A DNA stretch of 64,000 bases, from assembly GCA_033807695.1 (NCBI GenBank), contig CM066305.1, forward strand, positions 2,666,001 through 2,730,000, read 5' to 3'. The notes below the pieces were generated by a model. It made no database searches, had not been told where the DNA came from, and saw nothing but the letters and a program-made list of their open reading frames with translations. Made by a program: the position numbers and the translations under genes. Below are positions 45,889 to 59,099 of this stretch, piece by piece. Source of the stretch: Daedaleopsis sinensis. Lineage: Eukaryota; Basidiomycota; Agaricomycetes; Polyporales; Polyporaceae. Each line of letters begins with the position of its first letter. The first letter of the stretch is position 1.

Positions 45889-48243
45889 TGTCCCGCTATG
45901 CACTACCGCAATCCAGCTTTGATTCCATTCATAGGGCATCATTTTTGAATCAGCAGGCCAAGCTGAAGAGAAAATGGGCAGACTTGGCCAGAAAGGATCC
46001 GAAAAGGGTGGTCCGCGCTCTGACCCTCACGACCCCTCGCGGGCTAACAGTGGAAGGCGATGAAGGCGTTGAGATGCCCTATCTCTTTCAAGAGCTGACA
46101 AAATTGGCGGAACAGTCAACCTCGAACTCACAAGTGTGGAAGGGCCTGGTAGATGCCGGGGTAATCACTGCGTTGTGCGTTCTCCTCGTTCGGGGACGGT
46201 GACATTGTGAGGCTGAACCCACCTTCTCAGATGCAAATCTACTCTGAACTTTGAAGGAACGATCACGTACGCTGCGTTCGTCCGAAATGACGATGGTACT
46301 CTCAATCTATCTCAGGATGCCATGCAAGATGCTGCTGATTGGGTATGCACCTCATGGCTCCCTGCGCTCAGATTGGGACATTCATTTGATTCATAGGCAC
46401 CGTCATCGTTTATCCTCCCCATGTCGATCCTCTGCAATGCGATTTTAAGCTGCGCCGTCCCACCTACATCCACCGAAGTCAAGATGGTCGAGGAATTGAA
46501 GAGACTGTGGTCGACGCTTATGCAGAAGGTTTGGATCCTATGGCGGTGCTGTTTACTTGAACTGACATATACAGATATGGTCGGATCCAGCAAGAACTCT
46601 AGAAGGCCATAAATTGAGAGTGCGAGAGCGCGCTATCATCGCTCAGATGATCCGCCGGGTCTTGCTTTTAGATCCCTCTTTCCTTGAGTGCGTCCCGAGC
46701 ATCGTCATATTCCGGCCTGCTCAACGATGCTAGTCATAGTACTGACGACATTTTGTGCAGTGTGATTTTTAAGCCGTCGGATCTCACATTAGCGAACGTT
46801 TTCCGCAATTGGCTCTACTCTACCGAGGAACATGACACACTGGTCAACTCGTCTCTGCTGGCCAGCCTCCTCGAAAATGGGAAGTCCGAACCGTGGCAGC
46901 GCTATCTAGAAGAGCACCCTTTACCAAGCAAAAGCACACTTCTTTCGCGAATCCTGCTAGGGGCGAGCAAAGGTCCCGACAAGAAGAAACGTACTCCCAA
47001 CCAGGCTGCCGAACTCGTGGTCGCATCTTTCGCCCAACACTTCCATAACTTCCGCGGCTTAGCGATCTATGTCGAGATTTCATTCTTCGACGCACTTGTG
47101 AAGGCAACCGACCAGGGTAACGTACAGCTCTACCGTGCACTCTACAAGTCCGCAGCGTTCTGGAAAAACCTCATACATCTCATGAAGCAGCATGCAGTAC
47201 CGGCTACGAACGCATCACGCCCGATGATAGAGGTATTCAACGAAGTCCAGGGTCTACTCTTCGTCTGCCACAGCATGAGACAGCAACCAGAACTGGACGA
47301 ACATGTAGACATCCTCGTCTACAACTGGGTCACTAGTGGCCTCTTTGACGGAATCGAAGCGATGCTACCTACAATAATGCGATCCCCTACAGCAATAAGT
47401 GCGTACGCGATGGGTTTCGCTACAGCGTCACGCCACTGACACTGTGACTCTGTTCAGTGTTCCTTGGATTTATGCTCACCATGATCGAGCGCAGGCTCGG
47501 GAAGTTGAGTGCAAGGACTCGGGCAGAACTACGCTCAGAGCTGCCGCGGCCCCGACTTCAGAGCGTTCTGATGCAATACGCGTGCATGGGCACAAACGAT
47601 CCGAAGCAGTTGCTTACTATCTGGCAGGGAAACAAGTTTATGACCCATCCCCACTTACCGACGAGCGACCCGAGACATCCAGTGTGGACGCAACTCGGAT
47701 GGACAACACTGATGACGATCACATACGACCTTCGTCCGTGGAAAGAGGCATGCACGAAGCGTGGATGCGAAAATCCTGCTCTTCAGGGCAGTTGCCGACG
47801 TTGTTTCTATGCCGCGTATTGCTCGCCTGAATGCCTCAGGAGGTGAGTCGGCATAGGAGCGAACCCCTTCAACCCACCAAGACCACTGATGTTCTTCGCA
47901 CACCTACAGCGACCAGGACCACTACCTCCTTTGCAAGTGGGTACCAGTGCTATGGACCGCCCATCAAGGTCACAGGGGAGAAGAGAGCCAAAGAGAACGT
48001 GCGGCAAAGCTCCTTCAAGATGGCTACCTCTCTCCCGGGGTTGTAGAGCGAAAGCTCGAGGAGATGAAGGCGGCCGGAGAGTTTACGGACGAGGAGGTCG
48101 TGCAGTGGAGAGAGGCCGTCAACACGCTACGTGAGAAGCACAATGAGGAAGATGCCGGCCCGTCTGCTCCTACGATTACGGAGGTTCAAGAGGCCATGGC
48201 GAATGTGGCGTTGTCCGATGGGGATGAAGCACCAGAGTTATGA
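45889..48243 (+). CDS. MYND zinc-finger protein with long helical N-terminal region
   Basis: Seven exons are read. The start is MSRYALPQSSFD at 45889. A helical body follows with no domain I recognise: WKGLVDAGVITALC, LNFEGTITYAAFVRNDD, IFKPSDLTLANVFRNWLYST and YRALYKSAAFWKNLIHLM. Near the C-terminus is a complete MYND finger read across the last intron: CTKRGCENPALQGSCRRC, FYAAYCSPECLRR and SDQDHYLLC, giving the C-C-C-C-C-C-H-C pattern. A charged helix (VVERKLEEMKAAGEFTDEEV) ends the protein. MYND fingers bind Pro-rich peptides; no enzymatic SET motif is seen. Many such proteins exist in agaricomycetes without known function. It is divergent from CDT2 across about 200 bp. Confidence 0.85.
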
Positions 48244-48792
48244 TTGCGCAGTTGCGCACTGGCTGTATGTTAAGCGTTCGGACCAATGGACCAACTACTC
48301 TACTCCTATTGTATACGAATTTCAGCTTAAGAACTTTCACTACCCGACGCGTCGCGAAGCACGTGAGCGTTCCTATGACATACATCGATAACCGCCTCAT
48401 GTACTTTCAGACCACTCACCTATAGGGATCGGTGTGTCTCCGATTCCCTTCTACATTGGCGCATTATATCTAGTGCCGTCACGGATGTGGAAGAAGCGAC
48501 GGTTACTGCGTCGTTGTCAGATCCGGCTGAAGCAGACGCATCACAGCCCATGTATCAGTAGTGCAATACCTCTCCTCACGACACACCAATATTAATGTAT
48601 TTGTATCCATACTCGAAGCTCTTCTGCAGCAGGGCCTAGCTAGTACTAGTACCCATACTGACTGCAGCCTGAATGGCCCGATCTCAGATCTGGTTAATAC
48701 GAGCCGGCCCGCGCTTCCGACTGATAAGCGCGCACTACACTTTTTCTGCTTGTACACAACTTGCACAAGTCACCGCTTGCTACAAACGCATC
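48244..48792. other. Spacer and promoter of the RSA4 gene
   Basis: I see no gene in this stretch. An open frame running into RSA4 from 48673 is its 5' flank rather than coding. Confidence 0.4.
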
Positions 48793-51367
48793 ATGGCGAC
48801 TTTACTCCCTCCTCCGAAACGTCAAAAGGTCTACCACGGAATTCCTGAGCCAGAGAAAGAAGAACCAAAACCGTCACCTCACGTTGTTGTGCAGTTTGTG
48901 AGCGAGGATGATGGGCAGCCGCTTGCGCCTGCCGTCAATCTTCCGGCAAACGTCTCGAGGGAGGGTTTGGAGGCGCTAGTGAACAAGTTAAACACTAAGG
49001 TGCGCTATCTCAAGTTGTATATGCTACACGAGGAACCCATGCGATGGAACCCACCCAGGACGAGATTGGACATGCGAAAATGCTATACATCTTATTCTGT
49101 TTACTGCCCGTACTACCCGAACATGCCGTTCACGGTCTCTTCCCTGGTCATGATAGGCCTCGCTTCTGCTTACCTGCAGGATTAGAGGAGCGTGGTAGGG
49201 GCGAGCTTGCTGGTTACAGAGTGTGAGAGCACACTGGTCTCTACTTGGCGTTCGTTTGATCGCGGAGCAGCCGTTTGTGCATGCACACTAGTGCTGCTCC
49301 TACCCGCAACGTTCTCGTCTTCTGGGTGGTTCCTAGTAATCACCTCGTAGAACAGTATCCCCTCTGATCCCCCCAATCTCGTTTCACTGAACTCGAAGGT
49401 TTCTAGGATGACGACCCTGTGCCCTTCTCCTTCCACATATCACTACCAGCGGATGCACAAACTCCGGGTGCTCCCACCAGAATAGCCATCTCCAAATCCA
49501 TCGAGGAAGACGTCCTATCCCATTCGTCTCAGGCATTCACCCCCGAAGACGTATTCGTGATTCACTGCTCGCCTCAAGCCGTCTTCAGGGTCAGACCAGC
49601 CACAAGATGCTCATCTACTCTGGCCGGTACGTTCTCTCGTGTTCTCTTTCACATATCAACCTAAATGTTTGCCGTGGCGCAGGACACACCTCTCCGATTC
49701 TGTGCGCGTCGTTTTCACCAACGGGAAACTTACTGGCCACAGGCTCTGGCGACTGCAATGCACGACTCTGGGACTTGTTCACTGAAACGCCCTCGCATGT
49801 CCTCTCTGGACACAAAGGCTGGGTCCTTTGCGTTGAATGGGAAGCAATGGAACGAAAGCTCGCCACTGGCGGACACGACGGTCATGTCGGTATCAATCAT
49901 TGATGTTGGCCCAATTGAAATTCATCCGTTCGTTCATGCATTCAGGTTAGACTATGGGATCCCAAGACTGGCACGCCTATCGGAGATGCCCTCAAAGGAC
50001 ATACGAAGTGGGTTACCTCGCTCTCGTGGGAGCCCATCCATTTGTACGCCAAGTCACTAGTTTTCTATTGAAGCATGACAACTGATGTCATACAGAAATC
50101 CTTCTGCACCTCGCTTAGCATCATCTTCAAAGGATGGAACGGTGCGGGTGTGGTCTTCTGCCGTACGGCGGTGTGAGTATACATTGGGCGGACATACCGC
50201 GAGTGTGAACGTTGTCCGATGGGGTGGTGGCGGTCTTAACGGCAAGGGCGTCCTGTATACTGCATCAAGTGATCGGACTGTACGGGTGTGGGACGCAAAC
50301 GGAGTACGCTGGTTCATGGGTCCATCCACTGTGCATCATGTCACTGACATCATTGACACTAGGGGAAATGCCTTCATATTTTGAAGGATCACGCACACTG
50401 GGTGACGACGCTCACCCTCAACACAGATTTTATACTGCGCACAGGCCCTTTCGATCATCTGGGTAAAAAGTCGACTTCAGACTCTGAAGGTGCGTGAGGT
50501 CCTCGTTGAAGGAGAGTCGCGATATAGGATACTTTGCGGGGTTCCCAAAGTCTTTCAGCCGCTGATCGACCCATCACCATTCAGCTCAATCTCTCGCGCT
50601 CGCGCGATACAACGGATTTGTTTCGACCTCGGGAGAGCTCCTCATATCTGGTTCTGACGACCACACGCTCTTCCTCTGGTCACTCTTTCCCGCGCGCACC
50701 TCTTCCTCGGACGCGTCCGAGGCCGCAGTCCAGCGCGGTGGAAAGCTCAAGCCTCTCGCGCGCCTGACTGGTCACCAGCGGCAGGTTTCTCATGTCGCTT
50801 TCAGCCCGGACGGGCGATGGGCCGCGAGCGCGGCCTGGGACAACTCGGTGCGCGTGTGGGATGGGCGCACGGGCAAGTTCGTTGCGACACTCCGAGGCCA
50901 CATCGCGGCCGTGTATAGGCTCGCATGGAGCGCAGACTCGCGGTTGTTGGTCAGCGCGAGCAAGGATAGCACGTTGAAGGTAGGAGGTGTCTCTGCCGTT
51001 TTCTTCGCTTGCACTGACCGAATTTTCATGGTGGCTATCGTGTGGCACGCTCCTTCTACACTCAGATCTGGGACCTCAAAACATACAAGTTGAAGACGGA
51101 CCTTCCCGGTCACACAGACGAGGTGTACTGTGTTGACTTTGTCGCAGACAAGCTGGTCAGCGGTGGGCGGGACCGGACGGTCAAGATGTGAGTGCTCGAG
51201 CTCATTTTGATCACCGTACACCTGCGTCTTCACTCCGCGCGGAGTTCCCATTCGGGATTGCGTGTCGATCTGTGCATCGCTCTCTGCTCACTCTGTTACG
51301 GAATGGTTACTGCGTGGAAACAATATAACTGACGAGTCTGTTTGCATTTAACAGATGGAAGAACTAA
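48793..51367 (+). CDS. RSA4: 60S ribosome assembly factor Rsa4/NLE1
   Basis: Nine exons (48793-48999, 49407-49626, 49683-49885, 49946-50043, 50096-50303, 50363-50489, 50585-50979, 51066-51187, 51355-51367) fit in phase and give about 530 residues. The N-terminus MATLLPPPKRQKVYHGIPEP and the NLE ubiquitin-like domain (VVVQFVSEDDGQPLAPAVNL) precede an eight-bladed WD40 propeller. Blades include LATGSGDCNARLWDLFTETP, ATGGHDGHVRLWDPKTG, ASSSKDGTVRVWSS and SGGRDRTVKIWKN at the end. Rsa4 is pulled from the pre-60S particle by the Rea1/Mdn1 ATPase. The glutamate that binds the Rea1 MIDAS lies in the N-terminal domain and I could not place it with certainty. Intron 1 is about 407 bp, far above the local norm. 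Confidence 0.94.
49264..49300 (+). ncRNA. Stem-loop in RSA4 intron 1 (possible intronic structured RNA)
   Basis: GGAGCAGC at 49264 pairs perfectly with GCTGCTCC ending at 49300, and the loop holds the palindrome TGTGCATGCACA. It lies in a long intron of a ribosome-assembly gene, the kind of host that often carries snoRNAs. I did not find convincing box C/D or H/ACA elements, so this is only a candidate. Confidence 0.2.
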
Positions 51368-51864
51368 GTGATGGTGAAACCACTGGCAAAAGGCGTGACC
51401 CCGGTGACCGAGGGAGATGCTTGATGTACATATGTATGTATGGCGTTCTGCCAGCGTGAAGGGTAGCGGAGAGCACTCCGCACATGTTATGCTGGAGCGG
51501 TTGTTAGGAGCAGTGGACAAGATCTTTAGAAGAGGTTCACTTCTTATACTGCGTTGCTTCCTCCGCATCTTATCCGTTAGTGAAGATGGGAGTTGAGGAG
51601 ACCTCTACTTGACAACTTCAAAAGCCCGTGGGTGTCGAGTACTATGCATGCTGAATCACAGACGGGTGTGAGTCCAACTTATCAGTACTCCCGAGTCTGA
51701 GACGTCTGTAGTGAGGACGTGTGACCGCGCGAGTCACTGGCACGGGAGAGTGCGCGATTACATACTATGTCCCTACAGTTTCTTTCTCCCTTGCAAGTTG
51801 CTCTCGATACTTCCTGCCCCTATATCCGCGACACCTCTTCCCTTGCTCTCTGCTTTTCAGTACG
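51368..51864. other. Spacer and LYS12 5' flank
   Basis: I see no gene in this stretch. Pyrimidine-rich sequence just before the LYS12 start fits a fungal leader. Confidence 0.4.
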
Positions 51865-53472
<1,608 letters not shown>

Positions 53473-53559
53473 TCCACCTGCGCAAAATCTACCGACTATA
53501 TTTTCATGTTCGTAGACAACTGGTCAGTTAACTGGTGGTCCGCTTCACGAAATTTTGAC

Positions 53560-54345
53560 GTCTAGATCTATCTGTCTTGACGGTAAACAGTTGACTTGCA
53601 TCTTCAGGTCGAGCCCTGGTCGGAGCTACGATACAGTCTGTTACAATAAAACAACCGTCGACAGTAGGTCGACAGGTAGACTATAACTTTACCCGGACTC
53701 TGAGGTAAACGCAAGATCCGGCCTCCCAAGATGTCGGAGAAGTGGTCTAGATCCTTCTGCTAACCCAGACGAGCCGAAGACCTTGAGATGCGTTCAAGAA
53801 AAGGCTCGAGGACTCATTGGACCACATCCACAGGTGAGCAAACCAAAGAGCTCAGTATCTGGCGACTGTGACATGAGAGGACGACTCAGCTGTCAACTCA
53901 GGCGTCTAGTAGGCCGAGGTGACTGACCATGGTGCTCCGTACATTTTACGTGCTTGGGCCCAGCTTGGGCCCCGGTGGCATACTTATTCTCTATTCGAAT
54001 TAGGTATCCTTGCGCATGCTGTGCGCACTCATTTTTACTGAAAAATAAAGACTCAATAGGAGTGCCGGAGGAGAGGCGCACACGGGCGCTCCTGATGTGA
54101 CGAGTCTTTCCTCGACTTTCAATCAGGGATTAATCGATTACCGGTTAAGATCGACTATCATCTTGCCATTAATATTGTCAGTAACGGAGCTCGAGAGGAC
54201 TAGTCATGCCTCCCTTCCGAACTGTTCGGCACAGCTCGGAAAGTGTATAAGTATAAAGCTAACGCAAATCCGATGAGAATCTTCAGCCTGCTTCTTGACC
54301 GTTCCCCTCCCTCACTGCTCGCTCCTGAAGTTGTTCATCATTTGC
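53560..54345 (+). promoter_or_regulatory. Promoter of MFS copy 1 (first copy of a duplicated unit)
   Basis: Stretches such as CTGTCTTGACGGTAAACAGT, ACCCGGACTCTGAGGTAAA and AGATCCGGCCTCCC recur upstream of MFS copy 2 (about 56438-57012). TATA-like TATAAGTATAAA occurs at about 54246. No gene is seen between LYS12 and this promoter. Confidence 0.65.
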
Positions 54346-56243
54346 ATGGACAGTACGGTCATCCAATCAACCTTCGGGACCTTGCCAGAACAATTTGAGC
54401 TCTCTGGTCCTCAGCCCGAGAGTGGCCAGCAGACTCCAGCCAGCACCGCATATTCTGCCGAGTCATCACAAGCAGCATCGCAGGCTGCCCTCGATGATGG
54501 TCTCAACGTGCAGGAACTCGCACCCCTGGATCGCGGCGTAAAAGCATGGACATTCTGCTTCTGCTCTTTCGTCCTAGAGATGCATATCTGGGGGTTCTGC
54601 TTCAGGTGAGTCAGTCTCCCCCGCAGTCATTCGGCACACACGAGCTGACGTGAAACTTAGTTATGGTATCTTCCAAGGTACGTAACATAGTCGATGCAAT
54701 ACAGTTTATCGCCGCACAAACGATCCGCTGATCGTCGGCCTTAGAGTATTACACCACGCACCCACCGTTCAACAGTGCGTCTAGTATCACAATAGCCGCA
54801 GTCGGAACGATTGCCATTGCGTTGCAATATTCCGAGGTAAGTAATTTTCTTTCTAAGAAGTTTTCGTAGGTTCAGTTGCTGACGAAAGTACAGGCTCTCC
54901 TGATCTCTTGTGCATTGGGCCGCTATCCCGACTACATGACATGGAGCTTATGGGGTGGTCTCGCCTTGTACTTCTTGTCGATATTAGGGTCCAGCTTCGC
55001 CCAGCAAGTGAGTGCAGGACTTAAGTCAACGGCTCCGGTCGCTGATACATGCTGCACTTCTAGGTTTGGCAACTCATGTTGCTACAGGGTGTTCTCTTCG
55101 GCATCAGCGGAGGACTGCTCTATGTACCCATAATGAAATTGCTCCCAGAATGGTTTAGCGAACGTAGAGGCCTCGCGGGAGGCATTATCTTTGCAGGCAG
55201 TGGTGTTGGTGGTACGTCCGGTACCTTACTGGCTTCCCAAGTCTCCCGCTCTTTTTTCTAAATCACAGTTGATCACTTAGGTTTCGTATTCCCCTACATT
55301 CTGACCACACTGCTGGAAACAGTAGGCTTGCGATGGACCCTGCGTATCTGGGCGATCGTGACGACAATCATCTGTGGCCTCGCACTCCTAGGACTGCGCC
55401 CCCGTCTGCCTATTCCGAAGTATACCTCAGGGCGGGGACGTCCCCGTTTCATCCCCCCTTCGCTGGGTTTCATGAGAAACACACTGTTCTGGAGCATCGT
55501 GAGTACTAGCTACCTGATCTGCACTTGTGCAGGCACAACTGACCGAAAAGCGCTACTGCAGTCCGTAACCCTCTTGCTGCAGGGTTTCTCGTACTTCCCA
55601 GTATCGTTATATATCGCCAGCTATACCCGCACGATGTCGACCCCGCTGACGGCTACGGTCATCCTCTCCCTCTTCAACTCCTCGGCCGTCGCCGGGCAGA
55701 TCGTGCTTGGACACCTGAGCGACCGCTTCCCGTATCCATGGGTCATGTTCTTCAGCGCCATCGGCAGCGGCCTCACGGCATTCCTCCTGTGGGGCCTTGC
55801 CAGCGCGGTGACGCACCTCTACTTCTTTGCCATAATATTCGGCGCCCTGGTGAGTGTCCCATCTCCATCATGCATCTTCAGAGGGCCTTTTTACCCCTCA
55901 AGAGGTCCAAACTTGTGCTCACCCCGCTTCCTCTCCGCAGAGTGGAGGCTTTTCTTCCACATGGCCGAACGCTGCGTTCGACTGCGCGGGAGGCAAGCCC
56001 GAGTACACGGGCACCGCGATCGCCTCCACCGCGATTTTCAAAGGCATTTCCGCCGTCGTCGGCCCGATCCTGTCTGGCGTCTTGCTGGAGGCGGGCAAAG
56101 GCTCCTCGATGGGAGGCGTGTTCGGCCGCCAAGGCTACGGCGCAGTCGAGATTTTCGTAGGCTCGTGCGCGTGTGCTGCGGGTGCATGCAGCCTTTCAAT
56201 CGCGTTTGCGAGACAGCGCGCAGGAGTTAAATTCACGTCATGA
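54346..56243 (+). CDS. MFS transporter of the monocarboxylate-permease type, copy 1
   Basis: The multi-exon gene (about nine exons) starts MDSTVIQSTFG. The cytosolic N-terminus is Ser/Gln-rich and followed by TFCFCSFVLEMHIWGFCFR, the first membrane segment. Others include SSITIAAVGTIAIALQYSE, GGLALYFLSILGSSFAQQ, LPEWFSERRGLAGGIIFAGS (the loop typical of MCT-type MFS proteins), LRIWAIVTTIICGLALLGL and AVAGQIVLGHLSDRFPYPWV. About 12 helices are expected at the plasma membrane. Family members carry monocarboxylates or related acids; the substrate is unknown. The protein ends QRAGVKFTS. It is a tandem duplicate of the gene at 57013-58890. Confidence 0.88.
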
Positions 56244-56261
56244 CAAAGAGACCTCACTGCG

Positions 56262-56390
56262 CGAGCGTTGGAAGGCCCGATACTCGGTCTTGATTCCAGA
56301 GTCTCTGCTTGCGAGGGGACGTCCGACCAAGAGCCAGCGTGTGGCTCATCTTTCGCCGTTCCAGGAAATTTGTCGGGAGTAGGGGTCCCT
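56262..56390 (-). pseudogene. Truncated copy of the 3' part of the hypothetical gene at 59100
   Basis: This stretch matches about 59190-59325 with scattered substitutions and small indels; shared pieces include GAGCGTTGGAAGGCCC and GCGTGTGGCTCA. It corresponds to part of the last exon of the hypothetical gene that follows MFS copy 2. It lacks the rest of that gene and is followed directly by the duplicated MFS promoter. It marks the joint of the tandem duplication. Confidence 0.8.
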
Positions 56391-56437
56391 GTTCCTATGT
56401 ACCGCTACACAAGATGCCGATGCACAAATTTCAATTG

Positions 56438-57012
56438 ACGTCTAGATCCGTCTGTCTTGACGGTAAACAGTTGACTTGCCGGATCTTCAAGCTTCAGGTT
56501 TGGTCGGATCTACGATACAGTATGTAGAACATACAGTTAAGTAACATTTTCAAGTTACAGGTACCGGGACTTACCCGGACTCTGAGGTAAAAGTTGCAAG
56601 ATCCGGCCTCCCGAGTCGTCGGAGAAAACGGAGAGAGGCGTGGACTAGATCCTTCTGACGAACCTGGCAAGATCTTGGGATACGTTCAAGAACGGTTCGT
56701 GGAATCGTTGGACTACATCCACAGGTGAGCGAACCAAAGCGCGCAGTGGTTGGCGACTGTCACGGTGACGGAGAACCGGTGCGGAGGTGCCGGATGTGCA
56801 AACCACGGGCGCTCCGTGTGTGACGAGTCAAAATCGTCAGATCTAGAGGACGCCTGAACCTTTCTCTTGCAACTTCTTGGCGACTTTCATCCGCCGCGCG
56901 GCACAGCTCGAAAAGTGTATATAAGACAATGCAAATCCGATGAAAACTCGCAACACGTTTCTTGTCCGTTCCCCTCCCTCACTGCTCGCTCCTGAAGTTG
57001 TTCCTCATTTGC
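56438..57012 (+). promoter_or_regulatory. Promoter of MFS copy 2
   Basis: This is the second copy of the duplicated 5' flank. It holds a clean TATA box (TATATAA, about 56918), about 90 bp before the start codon, whereas cop 1 has a different TATA-like sequence, so expression of the two genes may differ. Confidence 0.65.
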
Positions 57013-58890
57013 ATGGACAGTACGGTCATTCAACCAACTTTCGGCACCTCGCCAGAGCAATATGAGCTCTCCGGTCTTCAGCCCGAGAGTGGCCAGCAGA
57101 CTCCGGCCAGCACCGCATATACTGCCGAGTCATCACAAGCAGCGTTGCAGGCTGCTCTCGATGATGGTCTCAACGTGCAGGAACTCGCACCCCTGGATCG
57201 CGGCGTGAAAGCATGGACATTTTGCTTCTGCTCTTTCGTCCTGGAGATGCATATCTGGGGGTTCTGCTTCAGGTGAGTCTGTCTCCCCCGCAGTCATTTG
57301 GCACACCGTGCACGATCTGACGTGAAACTTAGCTATGGTATCTTCCAAGGTAGTCGATGCAATACAGTCTATCGAACGGTCTGCTGATCGCTGGCGTTTT
57401 TACGCTCGTAGATTATTATACTACGCACCCACCGTTCAACAGTGCGTCAAGTATCACAATAGCCGCAGTCGGAACGATTGCCATCGCGTTGCAATACTCC
57501 GAGGTGAGTCATTTTCTTTAAAGAAGTTTTTTGTAGGTTAAGTTGTTGACGAGGATACAGGCCCTCCTGATCTCTTGTGTATTCGGCCGATATCCTGACT
57601 ACATGTCATGGGGCGTATGGGGTGGTCTCGCCTTGTACTTCTTGTCCATATTCGGGTCTAGCTTTGCCCAGCAAGTGAGTACATTGCCAGGACTCCAGTC
57701 AAATATATTCATATCGCTGATGCACGCTACAATATTAGGTTTGGCAACTCATGTTGCTACAGGGCGTCCTCTTCGGCATCAGCGGAGGGCTGCTGTATGT
57801 GCCCGTGATTAAGCTGCTCCCAGAATGGTTTAGTGAACGTAGAGGCCTCGCGGGAGGCATTATCTTCGCAGGCGGTGGTGTTGGTGGTACGTCCGGTACC
57901 TCACTGGCTTCCCAAGTCTCCCGCTCTCTTTTCTAATCACAGTTGATCACTTAGGTTTCGTATTCCCCTACATTCTGACCACACTGCTGGAAACAGTAGG
58001 CTTGCGATGGACCCTGCGTATCTGGGCGATCGTGACGACAATCATCTGTGGCCTCGCACTCCTAGGACTGCGCCCCCGTCTGCCTATTCCGAAGTATAGC
58101 TCAGGGCGGGGACGTCCCCGTTTCATCCCCCCTTCGCTGGGCTTCATGAGGAACACGCTGTTCTGGAGCATCGTGAGTAGCTACCTGATCTCCACTTGTG
58201 CAGGCACAACTGACCAAAAAGCGCTACTGCAGTCCGTAACCCTCTTGCTGCAGGGCTTCTCGTACTTCCCCGTATCGCTGTACATCGCTACCTACACCCG
58301 CACGATGTCGACCCCGCTGACGGCCACTGTTGTCCTCTCCATCTTCAACTCCTCGGCCGTCGCTGGCCAAATCATTCTCGGACACTTGAGCGACCGCTTC
58401 CCGTATCCATGGGTCATGTTCTTCAGCGCCATCGGCAGCGGCCTCGCGGCCTTCCTCCTGTGGGGTTTCGCGAGCGCGGTGACGCAGCTCTACTTCTTCG
58501 CTGTACTGTTCGGCGCCCTAGTAAGTGCCTCGTCTCTATTAGCCTTAACGGGGCTTCCCCCCCGCTCATCCAACTTCATGTCCGCAGAGTGGAGGCTTTT
58601 CTTCGACATGGCCGAACGCTGCGTTTGACTGCGCGGGAGGCAAGCCCGAGTACACGGGCATAGCGATCGCCTCCACCGCCATCTTCAAAGGCGTTTCCGC
58701 CGTCGTCGGCCCGATAGTGTCGGGCATCTTACTGGAGGCGGGGAAAGGCTCCTCGATGGGAGGCGTATTCGGCCGCCACGGCTACGGCGCGGTCGAGATT
58801 TTCGTAGGCTCGTGCGCGTTTGCCACGGGTGCCTGCAGCCTTTTCATCGCGTTTGCGAGACAGCGCGCAGCGCCTCACTTCACGTCATGA
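57013..58890 (+). CDS. MFS transporter of the monocarboxylate-permease type, copy 2
   Basis: Exon layout and protein closely follow copy 1: MDSTVIQPTFG at the start, TFCFCSFVLEMHIWGFCFR, LPEWFSERRGLAGGIIFAGG, LRIWAIVTTIICGLALLGL, AVAGQIILGHLSDRFPYPWV, and the end QRAAPHFTS. The exon around 57955-58180 is nearly identical at the DNA level in the two copies. Introns differ more than exons. Substitutions in the membrane segments are conservative, so both are probably working carriers. The stop is at 58888-58890. Confidence 0.88.
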
Positions 58891-59099
58891 CAACGATGTT
58901 CTAACGACGGCATTTAGAGACCACACTACGGACGTACATCTGTATCATAGATAGCTAATCCCGCATTGGGCTACAGTAGATCATTGAGTAGATCACACAA
59001 AGTACTATAGAGGACAGCATATCCATATATCCATAGATAATCACTCAGCGGCGATACTCTGTCTTGACTCGCTTGACAGGTCCTAGTCAAGATGCAACG

